DNA of 42,914 nucleotides, from the NCBI GenBank assembly GCA_045598065.1, contig JAZLLJ010000037.1, positions 1-42,914 of the forward strand, in the 5' to 3' direction. A model generated the notes under the pieces. It was given only the letters and a program-made list of their open reading frames with translations. It did no database searches and had not been told where the DNA came from. The translations under genes and the position numbers were made by a program. How positions within the stretch are numbered: the stretch's first letter is position 1; each line of letters opens with the position of its first letter. Of this stretch, positions 30,075-38,002 are shown in pieces. This DNA is from RGIG426 sp045598065 (GTDB lineage: Bacteria > Bacillota > Clostridia > Oscillospirales > Acutalibacteraceae).

Positions 30075-31151
30075 ATGGTTACGATTGGACAAATCATGGA
30101 TGCTGCGGTTCCGCAGCGTGCTTCGGATATTCATATTGCGCCCGGCGGCCCTGTGCGCATCCGCGTGGACGGCAAATTGATTCCTATGGGCAACTACATT
30201 ATGTCTCACGACGAAGTGGAAGCCATTTGTATTGAACTTTCGTCTGAGACGAAGTACGATACGATGCGCAAAATCGGTGAGGTGGACGAAGGTTGGTCTT
30301 ACAAAGGCCGCCGTTGCCGTGTCCACTTGTTCCGCCGTCAGCATGAGCCGGCAGTGGCGCTTCGTTTGCTTAACGACGATATCCCGGATATGGAAAAATT
30401 GCGTCTGCCTCCTGCGGTGCATAAATTCCCGGATTTGGAGCGCGGTATTGTCATCGTGACCGGTGAAACCGGTGCCGGTAAATCTACGACGCTCGCTTCT
30501 ATCATCAATACCATCAACCGCAACTATCCGAAACATATTGTGACGCTCGAAGACCCGATTGAGTACCTCTATGAAGAGGACAAGTGCTATATCAGCCAGC
30601 GTCAAATCGGTGTGGATACCATCAGTTACGCCGAAGGCCTTCGTGCTTCTCTTCGTGAAGACCCGGACGTTATCTTGATTGGTGAGATGCGTGACCCGGA
30701 GACGGTGGAAACCGCTTTGACCGCTGCTGAGACCGGACACTTGGTGTTCGGTACCCTTCACACCAACTCCTGCGCGGACTCTATTGACCGTTTGGTGGAC
30801 GTGTTCCCCGAAGCTCGTCAGAACCAGATTCGTTTGCAGTTATCTCAGACGTTGCAGGCCGTGGTCAGCCAGCAGCTTTTGCCCCATTTGAGCGGCAAAG
30901 GCCGTGTGGCGGCCGTGGAGGTCATGATCGTCAACTCCGCTATCCGTAACCTGATTCGTGAAGCCAAAACGCCGCAAATCGCCAACACGATTGCAACGTC
31001 TGCTCATGAAGGCAGCGTGACGATGGATAACGCACTCGCTCAGTTGGCATTGCGCAAACTGATTTCGCATCAGGACGCCATCGGCGCCGCTATTGACCGC
31101 GAGTATGTGAAGAAACAATTAATGACTCAAGGAAGGAGCATGGCGTTTTGA
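30075..31151 (+). CDS. pilT: Type IV pilus retraction ATPase PilT
   Basis: 358 residues, the usual PilT length, without the Zn tetracysteine of PilB. Features are the N-terminal RASDIHIAPG, Walker A GETGAGKST (130-138), LEDPIEY, Walker B with IGEMRDPET, the TLHTN His box, and the C-terminal AIRNLIREAK motif that is diagnostic for retraction ATPases. It depolymerises the filament and generates pulling force. Its presence implies that this pilus, despite its giant subunit, is retractable. The stop overlaps the TTG start of pilC by 4 nt. Confidence 0.96.
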   Translation: MVTIGQIMDAAVPQRASDIHIAPGGPVRIRVDGKLIPMGNYIMSHDEVEAICIELSSETKYDTMRKIGEVDEGWSYKGRRCRVHLFRRQHEPAVALRLLNDDIPDMEKLRLPPAVHKFPDLERGIVIVTGETGAGKSTTLASIINTINRNYPKHIVTLEDPIEYLYEEDKCYISQRQIGVDTISYAEGLRASLREDPDVILIGEMRDPETVETALTAAETGHLVFGTLHTNSCADSIDRLVDVFPEARQNQIRLQLSQTLQAVVSQQLLPHLSGKGRVAAVEVMIVNSAIRNLIREAKTPQIANTIATSAHEGSVTMDNALAQLALRKLISHQDAIGAAIDREYVKKQLMTQGRSMAF

Positions 31152-32356
31152 CAACATTTAAGTATGAGGCACAATCGTCCAGCGGCGGTAAATTGACCGG
31201 CGTTATTGAAGCGTATGACCGCTTGGATGCCATTGCGAAAATTCGTGAACAGGGTGGCGTTGTCACCAAAATTTCCGAGAGCAAGAAAAAAACGGGTGGT
31301 TCTCTTCTCGGCCCGAAAAAAATCTCCGAGAAAGAATTGTCCCTCGTGTGCAGCCAGTTTGGTATCATTTTGGCTTCCGGTCTTCCGCTGGTGCGTACGG
31401 TGGAACTGGTTGCCAACCAAACCGAAAATAAGGATTTGAAATTGTTGCTGACTGAAGTGGCACATGACGTTGCCGCCGGTCACTCGTTGTCCGACAGTTT
31501 CCAAGACCGCGGCACGACGCTTCCCGTGACTTTTATTGAGACGGTTCGCGCCGGTGAGAAATCCGGTAACTTGGAGCAATCGTTCAAACGTATGCAAACC
31601 TACTATGACAAGTCCGCCAAAACTAAAGGTAAAGTGAAATCCGCTTTGGCGTACCCGGCGTTCGTCGGCGTCGTGGCGGTCGTGGTTATCTTCATCATCA
31701 TGGTGGTTGCGGTCCCGATGTTTAAGGAGACCTTCGAAAGCCAGGGCGGTGAATTGCCGCTTCCGACGAAGATGCTGATTGCTATGTCCGAGTTTATGAC
31801 CAACAACTTCATTGTACTTGCCGGTATTATTGCGGCGCTTGTTTTGGCGTATCGTATTTTTGCCCGTACCGACGTGGGACGCGAAAAACTGGCAATCTTC
31901 AAACTGCATATGCCGGTTCTTGGCAAGGTGAACAGTATGAGTTGCGCCAGCCAGTTCGCCAACACGTTCGTCAATATGTTCTCTGCCGGTTTGACCGTTG
32001 TGGAGGCCATCAACGTTACCGGTAAGGTTATCAACAACTACGTGGTCAGCCGCGCGGTGCTTGAGATGAACGCCGGCATCGAAGCCGGTCGCCGTCTCGG
32101 TGACTGTATGCGCGATATTCCGTATTTCCCCGACTTGCTCAAAGAAATGACGGCTGTCGGTGAGGAAACCGGTTCGCTTGAAACCACCCTCGGTATCACC
32201 GCCGACTACTACGACAATGAGGTGGACCTCGCGACCACCAAAGCGACCGCGCTTATCGAGCCGATTATGATCGTGTTCTTGGCTGTGTTCGTCTGCTTCG
32301 TTTTGTTGTCCGTGTATCTGCCGATGTTTGCCATGTACGACAACGCAGACGCGTAA
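31148..32356 (+). CDS. pilC: Type IV pilus platform protein PilC
   Basis: 402 residues starting at TTG 31148, which overlaps the pilT stop (TTGA) and has GGAAGGAG 10 nt upstream. The N-terminal TTFKYEAQSSSGGKLTG motif and two T2SSF domains (about 70-195 and 270-395) are standard for PilC/GspF. Membrane helices lie at about 170-195, 220-240 and 375-395. PilC is the inner-membrane platform that couples PilB/PilT motion to pilin insertion. It is followed by a strong hairpin and then pilD. Confidence 0.95.
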   Translation: MTTFKYEAQSSSGGKLTGVIEAYDRLDAIAKIREQGGVVTKISESKKKTGGSLLGPKKISEKELSLVCSQFGIILASGLPLVRTVELVANQTENKDLKLLLTEVAHDVAAGHSLSDSFQDRGTTLPVTFIETVRAGEKSGNLEQSFKRMQTYYDKSAKTKGKVKSALAYPAFVGVVAVVVIFIIMVVAVPMFKETFESQGGELPLPTKMLIAMSEFMTNNFIVLAGIIAALVLAYRIFARTDVGREKLAIFKLHMPVLGKVNSMSCASQFANTFVNMFSAGLTVVEAINVTGKVINNYVVSRAVLEMNAGIEAGRRLGDCMRDIPYFPDLLKEMTAVGEETGSLETTLGITADYYDNEVDLATTKATALIEPIMIVFLAVFVCFVLLSVYLPMFAMYDNADA

Positions 32357-32370
32357 TATTAGACAAATCC

Positions 32371-32396
32371 CCGGGAGGGGAGACATCCCCTCCCGG
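32371..32396 (+). terminator. Strong intercistronic hairpin between pilC and pilD
   Basis: CCGGGAGGGG pairs with CCCCTCCCGG around AGACAT. Only AAATTTAT follows, so it is a weak terminator at best. It may act as an attenuator or mRNA-stability element. Confidence 0.55.
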
Positions 32397-32422
32397 AAAT
32401 TTATCCCAAGGAGTGATCATTC

Positions 32423-33337
32423 GTGCTTCCCGTTTTTGAAACGCTCGGTAATCTTAACTATCTGAAAGAAAGCACCGGGACGTATATCTACATTCTTTGT
32501 ATTGTGGCACTGTTCGGAATGTGTATGGGCAGTTTCTTAAACTGTGCTGCCTGGCGTATCGTTCATGAAGAATCGGTTCTTCACGGCCGTTCTCACTGTG
32601 CCAAATGTGATCACCCTCTTGGCTTTTTTGACTTAATTCCGTTGTTCAGCTATATTTTCCTCCGTGGCAAATGCCGCTATTGCGGGCAAAAAATTGCGTT
32701 CCGCTATCTGTTGGCGGAGATTTTGTCTGCCGCGGTGTTTGTGTCCATTATTATCGGCTTTGGCTTTACAATGCAGGCGTTGGAAGCGGCGTTTTTGGCG
32801 GCGCTTCTGCTGTGCATCTCCTTCGCCGATTTGGAGGATTATCTGGTGCCGGATCGGTTGATTGTTGCCGGCATCGTCGGACGCTTGGTATTTGCCATTG
32901 CCTCCGGAATTTATGAGGGCTCGATTTGGAAAGATTTGCTGAATACCGTCATCGGCGGTTTTGCCGTGGCGCTTCCGCTGTATTTGCTCGTCATCATCGC
33001 CGACAAGGTGATGGATAAAGAGACGATGGGCGGCGGCGACATCAAGATGATTTTTATGATTGGTTTGTACTTCAACTGGTCGAGCAGTCTGTTTATCATG
33101 ATTGTCGCTTGTATCTTCGGTCTGATTTTCGGCATTGTCAATATGTCCCGTCAGTCTGACGAGGAAATTGAGGTTCCGGATGCTTCGGCGCCCACAGAAG
33201 AAATTTTAGCGGCCATCGAGGCCAAAGAAGAACAAAAACTGATTCCTTTCGGCCCGTCGATTGCGGCAGGCGCGTGGGTGGCTATGTTCTTCGCGGAAAT
33301 GATTGTAAACTGGTACCAAGGTTTGTTCAATTTTTAA
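32423..33337 (+). CDS. pilD: Prepilin peptidase PilD
   Basis: 304 residues from GTG 32423 behind AAGGAG. An N-terminal helix with GSFLNCAAWR is followed by the cytosolic Zn loop with paired cysteines (Cys59/62 and Cys84/87). The membrane aspartyl-protease signature follows, with Asp136 (FADLEDYLVPD) and Asp206 in GGGDIKM. It cleaves after the Gly of class III signals and N-methylates the new N-terminus, so it would process the giant pilin and the three minor pilins. Seven to eight hydrophobic helices are visible. The C-terminal acidic extension (about 238-275: EEIEVPDASAPTEE) is unusual. Confidence 0.95.
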   Translation: MLPVFETLGNLNYLKESTGTYIYILCIVALFGMCMGSFLNCAAWRIVHEESVLHGRSHCAKCDHPLGFFDLIPLFSYIFLRGKCRYCGQKIAFRYLLAEILSAAVFVSIIIGFGFTMQALEAAFLAALLLCISFADLEDYLVPDRLIVAGIVGRLVFAIASGIYEGSIWKDLLNTVIGGFAVALPLYLLVIIADKVMDKETMGGGDIKMIFMIGLYFNWSSSLFIMIVACIFGLIFGIVNMSRQSDEEIEVPDASAPTEEILAAIEAKEEQKLIPFGPSIAAGAWVAMFFAEMIVNWYQGLFNF

Positions 33338-33407
33338 TCGAATATCCCACCGCTTCGGTGCGATAGATATATTTCAAAAAATTTAGGGTTACAAGGGAGG
33401 AAACGGG

Positions 33408-34385
33408 ATGTTAGGGATCGATATCGGAAACAACGAGATTAAGATCACAGCCCGCAAAGGTGACACCATTCGCATGGTGAGTGAGAAACTGCCGACCAAC
33501 TTGGTGAAAGACGGCGTTGTGCAATTGCAGGATGCTATGGCAGATTTTATCAAAAACATTCGCAAAAAATACAAATTACCCGGTGGCGATTGCTCGCTGA
33601 TTTTGCCGCCGTCACAGGTTTTTTGCCGGCATATCCATTTTCCGGTTATGGAAGAGGAACGTTTGCGCATCAACCTGCCGTATGAGATGCGCGACTATCT
33701 TTCCGGTGAAAGTGATCGCTATTTCTATGATTATCTGGTAGATGACATTCCGAAGGATGAGTCGGGTGCTCCTCTGGGCATCGAGACGACGGCTGCCGCG
33801 GTGCTGAAAACCACTGTGGTGGAGAACTCGATGATGATGCAGAGCGCGGGACTCAAGCTGACTACAGCCATTCCGCAAGAAATGGCATATCGCAACCTTT
33901 TGATGCAGAATCCCGAAATTGCCGAGAGCAAAAAGGATTATTGTATTGTAGATATCGGCCATATGTCCACTCACGCCTATTTCTATAAAGGCACTCAACA
34001 TGAGGCGACCAAACTGATTGATGTGGGCTGCACCTCGATTGATATGGCCATTGCTGAGGCAATGGACGTGGACGTGTATGTGGCCAGTGCTTACAAAGAA
34101 ACCAACCACAACTCCGCGCTGGACCAACCTCAGTGCGAAGAAGTGTATAACCATATTGCGTTTGAAATTATGAAAGCCCTCAACTTCTACGGTTTCACCA
34201 GCAACATGGAAAACGCGCAGCACATCTATTATGCCGGCGGCGGCTCGGAAATCCAGCCGTTGCTTCGCACCATTACCGAAACGACGGGATTGGCGGCGCG
34301 CAGTGTCAACGACCTGCTCCCCGAGAAATTCCAAAATCCGTATGCCACGCGCTGCGCCATGTCCCTTGGCGCCACGTTACAGTAA
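33408..34385 (+). CDS. pilM: Type IV pilus assembly protein PilM
   Basis: 325 residues, ATG behind GGGAGG. The actin/FtsA-like fold shows in GIDIGNNEIKI (phosphate 1, residues 3-13), VDIGHMSTH (phosphate 2, about 181-189) and YYAGGGSEIQ (adenosine motif, about 274-283). PilM is cytosolic, binds the N-terminal tail of PilN and helps link the platform to the outer parts of the machine. It is followed by pilN after 15 nt. The gap of about 70 nt after pilD has no terminator. Confidence 0.93.
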   Translation: MLGIDIGNNEIKITARKGDTIRMVSEKLPTNLVKDGVVQLQDAMADFIKNIRKKYKLPGGDCSLILPPSQVFCRHIHFPVMEEERLRINLPYEMRDYLSGESDRYFYDYLVDDIPKDESGAPLGIETTAAAVLKTTVVENSMMMQSAGLKLTTAIPQEMAYRNLLMQNPEIAESKKDYCIVDIGHMSTHAYFYKGTQHEATKLIDVGCTSIDMAIAEAMDVDVYVASAYKETNHNSALDQPQCEEVYNHIAFEIMKALNFYGFTSNMENAQHIYYAGGGSEIQPLLRTITETTGLAARSVNDLLPEKFQNPYATRCAMSLGATLQ

Positions 34386-34400
34386 GGAGGGGAGTCACGA

Positions 34401-35156
34401 ATGGCTAAAGAGAAAAAAGAAAAGGCCCCGAAAGCCCCAAAAGCAGAAGCCGGCGGTAAAGGCCTGAATATGGATGTCAATCTGGACTTCCTGAAAGACA
34501 TCGGCAAAAAGAAATCCGGTTCGGGAATGCCGAACAAAAAGACCATGAACTTGGTCATCCTCGAAAAGGGTGACAATTCCAAAACGACCGACATCATTTT
34601 GATTGTGTTGCTCGTGGTTGTGCTGATTGTGTTTGTCAAGTTCGGTGTGTTGGATATCCTCAGTGATAAGAAAAAAGCCGAGGAAGACACAAAAGCAATT
34701 CAGACTCAGTTGGAAGACGACCAAGAACTGTTAGAGGCTTATGAGAACGTCTTTAAGGATTACGACCACGACTTTAACGCCTTCCTCAGTGAGGAGGAAC
34801 TGTTGCTTGTGGACCGTGCCGAAATCCTGAAAATGCTGAACGAGGCCCTCTTTAACGGCGACTCGACGATGCAGAGCATCAACATCAAAGGCAACACCGT
34901 CAGCGTGGTGTTGAACGATGTCAGCCTTGAGAAGACCGGCGCTTTGCTGGAAAGCTTGGAAAAACAGGATATGGTGATGGACAACGGCGTGTTCCTGCAA
35001 ACGGCCTCCACCAGCAAAGACAAAAATGGAGAAGCGGCCATTAGCGGCAATGAGCAGATGACTGCCACCTTTACCATTGAATTGGATCCTGATTACAAGA
35101 ATAAGCCCCCCAAAGCTGAGCGAGAAAAAGAAGACAAGAAAGGGGATAAAGAGTAA
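34401..35156 (+). CDS. pilN: PilN-like type IV pilus alignment protein
   Basis: 251 residues. Residues 1-61 are a long Lys-rich cytosolic tail (PilN tails are usually about 20 residues). One membrane helix spans about 63-82 (TDIILIVLLVVVLIVFVKFG). A coiled coil (about 88-120) and a small ferredoxin-like domain follow, then a charged tail rich in Lys/Glu. PilN pairs with PilO outside the membrane and with PilM inside. The assignment rests on topology and on the position between pilM and pilO. The extended basic tail is unlike proteobacterial PilN. Confidence 0.82.
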   Translation: MAKEKKEKAPKAPKAEAGGKGLNMDVNLDFLKDIGKKKSGSGMPNKKTMNLVILEKGDNSKTTDIILIVLLVVVLIVFVKFGVLDILSDKKKAEEDTKAIQTQLEDDQELLEAYENVFKDYDHDFNAFLSEEELLLVDRAEILKMLNEALFNGDSTMQSINIKGNTVSVVLNDVSLEKTGALLESLEKQDMVMDNGVFLQTASTSKDKNGEAAISGNEQMTATFTIELDPDYKNKPPKAEREKEDKKGDKE

Positions 35157-35224
35157 TGACAGTAAAGCGTAACCGCTTTGTCAAACTCTTAATCACTTTC
35201 TCGTTGATGATTAGCCTTCTTTGA
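35156..35224 (+). CDS. Candidate 22-residue mini-protein between pilN and pilO
   Basis: ATG 35156 overlaps the pilN stop (TAATG), with AAAGGGG about 10 nt upstream. The product (MTVKRNRFVKLL, then ITFSLMISLL) is a basic start followed by a short hydrophobic stretch. It could be translated by re-initiation, be a membrane micropeptide, or be a degenerate gene start. The 118-nt gap between pilN and pilO is unusual in this otherwise tight operon. There is no other support. Confidence 0.35.
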   Translation: MTVKRNRFVKLLITFSLMISLL

Positions 35225-35274
35225 ATTAAAAGACTTGCAATTTTAAATTCATCCCGAAATAAGGAGGATACATA

Positions 35275-35946
35275 ATGACGAACAAACAAAGTAGTCGTGA
35301 TAAGATTCTGATGGGCGTTTTGGCGCTGGTCGTGGTGGCCGCCGCCTGGTATATGCTCTTTCTGACTCCGACAAAGAGTACGATTGCCGACCTTGAAACG
35401 AAAAGAGGAGAGTACGAGGCTGCGGACAAACAGGTGAAATTGGACCTTGATAAATTGTCCGACCGTGCGGTGAAACACAGAATCATCAAAGAAGAAGACA
35501 AACAAAAAAGCAACAAAGACCTGAAAAAGATTTTGAAGGACAAGAACGTTGAACAAGACGACAGCTACAAGAAAATTGCCGATTTCCCCAATGCTGCCAA
35601 TTTGCAGCGCGAATTGGATAAAATCTTCGAAGGAAATAATAGCAACTTGAACGTTACGAACGAGAATCCGAAGCCCGGTCCGAACTGCCAGCGTCGCGAT
35701 ATCTCCATCACCTTCAAGGCGGAAGGGATGACTGCCGAACTCGCGAGAATCAGGGCAGAGATGGTCATCAATGACCTGAATAACATGCCGAATGGCTGCC
35801 TTATCAATGACGTTACCTACACGGTTAATGATGCAGAGGGCGGCGCCACTGCCAACGTGAGCATCAAAATCTCCGTGTTTGAGTTTGATGAAAACTCGAC
35901 CGTCGGAGAAGAAGCGGATGCTGCCGCTGAAGCACCGGCCGCCTGA
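35275..35946 (+). CDS. pilO: PilO-like type IV pilus alignment protein
   Basis: 223 residues, ATG behind AAGGAGG. A short cytosolic start, a single helix (about 11-31: ILMGVLALVVVAAAWYMLFL), a coiled coil (about 38-105) and a ferredoxin-like domain ending in an acidic Ala/Glu tail are the PilO layout. It forms a heterodimer with PilN across the cell wall side of the membrane. It is the last gene before a terminator. No pilP or pilQ follows, as expected for a monoderm. Confidence 0.85.
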   Translation: MTNKQSSRDKILMGVLALVVVAAAWYMLFLTPTKSTIADLETKRGEYEAADKQVKLDLDKLSDRAVKHRIIKEEDKQKSNKDLKKILKDKNVEQDDSYKKIADFPNAANLQRELDKIFEGNNSNLNVTNENPKPGPNCQRRDISITFKAEGMTAELARIRAEMVINDLNNMPNGCLINDVTYTVNDAEGGATANVSIKISVFEFDENSTVGEEADAAAEAPAA

Positions 35947-35974
35947 TTCCTTTCACCCTCTATTTGTAACTGTA

Positions 35975-36014
35975 AAAAAGACCGCCGAGGACGTATTCCT
36001 TCGGCGGTCTTTTT
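35975..36014 (+). terminator. Intrinsic terminator of the pilus operon
   Basis: AAAAAGACCGCCGA (35975-35988) pairs with TCGGCGGTCTTTTT (36001-36014), a 14-bp stem ending in a T run. Confidence 0.92.
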
Positions 36015-36029
36015 GTCGTTTTGATACAA

Positions 36030-36060
36030 AAAGCAGCGGCTTTCAAAAAGCCGCTGCTTT
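36030..36060 (-). terminator. Intrinsic terminator of plsY-gpsA
   Basis: A perfect 14-bp stem (36030-36043 with 36047-36060) around a 3-nt loop; on the minus strand it ends in TTTTT. It faces the pilus-operon terminator 16 bp away. Confidence 0.9.
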
Positions 36061-36078
36061 AATAGTTGTGTTTTCGAA

Positions 36079-37074
36079 TTACGGGGTGTCGGTTTCGTGT
36101 TTTTTCGGGCGCCCCATCAAGAGGTCAATGGCTTCGCGTGGGGATTTTCCCTCGTAACACACACGGTAGCACGCTTCGGTAATCGGCATTTCCACGCCGT
36201 ATTCTTTGGCAAGGCGTACGGCGGTTTTTACCGCCAGGTAGCCCTCGACGGTGCCGACGGATTGAATGGCGTCCTCCGGCTTGGTGCCCTGTCCGATAAG
36301 AATACCGGCGCGGCGGGTGCGGCTATGCATACTGCCGCAGGTGACAATGAGATCGCCCATGCCGGAAAGGCCGGAGAAGGTACGCTCGTTGCCGCCTGCC
36401 GCGGCGCCGAGGCGCATCATTTCCGCAAGGCCTCGTGTCATAAGAGCGGCTTTGGTGTTGTCACCCATTTGCAGCCCGTCGCAGATGCCGGCGGAGAGCG
36501 CAATCACGTTTTTGAGAGCCCCACCCAGTTCTACGCTGATAACGTCGTCAGAGGTATAGATGCGAAACACGGGATTCATCAGCAAATCCTGCACCGCTTT
36601 AGCGGTTGCCAAATCTTTGGATGCCGCTACCACTGAAGTGGGCACGCCGCGACCGACTTCCTCTGCGTGAGACGGGCCGGACAACACTGCCACGCGAGCG
36701 GTGGGCAACGTTTCCTCCACGATTTGGGAGAATCGCTTACAGCTGGCTTCCTCCAAACCTTTGGTGGCGATGGCAATGATACCGCCGTCTTTGAAATACG
36801 GGCGAATACGCGCCGCTGTTTGCTCCAACGCGAACGAGGGTGTGACCATCAACACCAAGTCGGCATCGGCCACGCAGGCTTCATCGATAGTCAGTTTCAT
36901 CGACGAGGGGATGGCGACACCGGGAAGCAGACGACGGTGTTCGCCGTGTTCCCGAATTTCGTCAATCTCCTGCTGAAAAGGGGACCAAAGGGTGACGCTG
37001 TTGCCAAAGCGCTGTGCCATTACGGCGAGCGCCGCGCCCCAACCGCCGGAGCCTAAAACGGTAATGTTTGCCAT
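36079..37074 (-). CDS. gpsA: Glycerol-3-phosphate dehydrogenase [NAD(P)+]
   Basis: 331 residues from ATG 37074, chosen because AAGGAG lies just upstream and the product then begins with the Rossmann strand MANITVLGSGGWG; a longer in-frame start at 37227 would add an implausible Arg-rich extension inside plsY. Residues 7-16 (GSGGWGAALA) bind NAD(P)H. GPSHAEEV and GALKNVIALSAGICDGL carry the catalytic Lys and substrate site, and the C-terminal all-alpha domain is complete. It reduces DHAP to sn-glycerol-3-phosphate for phospholipid synthesis. It sits 11 nt after plsY, which uses its product. Confidence 0.96.
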   Translation of the reverse strand: MANITVLGSGGWGAALAVMAQRFGNSVTLWSPFQQEIDEIREHGEHRRLLPGVAIPSSMKLTIDEACVADADLVLMVTPSFALEQTAARIRPYFKDGGIIAIATKGLEEASCKRFSQIVEETLPTARVAVLSGPSHAEEVGRGVPTSVVAASKDLATAKAVQDLLMNPVFRIYTSDDVISVELGGALKNVIALSAGICDGLQMGDNTKAALMTRGLAEMMRLGAAAGGNERTFSGLSGMGDLIVTCGSMHSRTRRAGILIGQGTKPEDAIQSVGTVEGYLAVKTAVRLAKEYGVEMPITEACYRVCYEGKSPREAIDLLMGRPKKHETDTP

Positions 37075-37085
37075 GCGAATTCTCC

Positions 37086-37811
37086 TTAATTGTCGGATTT
37101 TTCTTGAGTTTTCTTTGCAACCGAATGTCCGCCGAAACGGTTTTCCGTTCCGTTCAAAATACGGCGGATATTCGGGATGTGCTTGATAAAGACGAGCAAC
37201 ACGGCGGCGCCCATCATCGCGGTGCAAAAGCCCACAACGGTGGGATCGCGTTTGTCAAACAGGGTGGGAAAAAGGAAGGTGCCGGCCACCATGCCGAGGC
37301 CGCCACAAAGGGAGGCGGCGGAGACCATCCGTGTGATACCAACGACAACGGCAAATGACACAAGCGCCAATACCGCCGCTCGCCAGTCTAAAATAAGGCC
37401 GAGGCCTAACGTGGCCACCACGCCTTTACCGCCGCGGAAGCCAAAATAGACGGGAAACAGATGACCGATGACGCAGAAAAGGCCGGCCAAATAGCCGCCG
37501 ACAAGACGCAGTTTTTCGGTATCAAAATCACCGCCGCTGAAATTGATAAGAATGTATTGCCCTAACAGTACGGCAATCAAGCTTTTGAGCAAATCGCCCA
37601 CGCCGGTGAAAATGGCGGGCCCCCAACCTTGGGTGCGCAACACGTTGGTAGCGCCGGCGTTTCCCGAACCGTAATCCCGGATATCCGAATGTTTTAGGGC
37701 CTTGGTGAGGATGATGGCGGTGTTGATACTACCGAGAAGATAGGCGATAAATGCCGCCAGCAACATCGGCAGCGCACAGTACCGCGTCATTTCAACAAGT
37801 GCAGTCCACAT
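37086..37811 (-). CDS. plsY: Glycerol-3-phosphate acyltransferase PlsY
   Basis: 241 residues with about six to seven hydrophobic helices. The three PlsY motifs are present: GSGNAGATNVLR, HLFPVYFGFRGGKGVVAT, and a C-terminal IPNIRRI loop. PlsY transfers the acyl group of acyl-phosphate to glycerol-3-phosphate at the membrane, the first step of phosphatidic acid synthesis in most Gram-positives. It is slightly longer than usual (about 200-215) because of a hydrophilic tail (about 215-241). It is co-transcribed with gpsA. Confidence 0.95.
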   Translation of the reverse strand: MWTALVEMTRYCALPMLLAAFIAYLLGSINTAIILTKALKHSDIRDYGSGNAGATNVLRTQGWGPAIFTGVGDLLKSLIAVLLGQYILINFSGGDFDTEKLRLVGGYLAGLFCVIGHLFPVYFGFRGGKGVVATLGLGLILDWRAAVLALVSFAVVVGITRMVSAASLCGGLGMVAGTFLFPTLFDKRDPTVVGFCTAMMGAAVLLVFIKHIPNIRRILNGTENRFGGHSVAKKTQEKSDN

Positions 37812-37849
37812 ATACGTATACTCCTAATAATAGTTTCCATTCATTTTTT

Positions 37850-37878
37850 ATTATACTACCCGTTGTGTAGAATGTCAA
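37850..37878 (-). promoter_or_regulatory. Consensus promoter of plsY-gpsA
   Basis: On the minus strand TTGACA (37878-37873), a 17-nt spacer and TATAAT (37855-37850) are a perfect sigma-A promoter about 40 nt upstream of the plsY ATG. Confidence 0.9.
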
Positions 37879-37932
37879 TTCTCCCGTCGCTTTTTCCCAT
37901 AAAAGTTAAAGAGAAAAAAGCGTGTTACCCTC

Positions 37933-37961
37933 TTGAAATCTAAACGCCTTTGGGGTATAAT
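37933..37961 (+). promoter_or_regulatory. Promoter of the DUF1846 gene
   Basis: TTGAAA (37933-37938), a 17-nt spacer and TATAAT (37956-37961), about 40 nt before the ATG at 38003. It is divergent from the plsY promoter. Confidence 0.82.
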
Positions 37962-38002
37962 ACCCTTGTATATGAGAAAAAGCGAAAGCGAGCGTGAGAC
38001 GT

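Noticed and set aside
37075..37227. N-terminal extension of gpsA to an upstream in-frame start
   Set aside because: The extension overlaps plsY, is Arg-rich and would precede the Rossmann start; the ATG at 37074 has a good Shine-Dalgarno.
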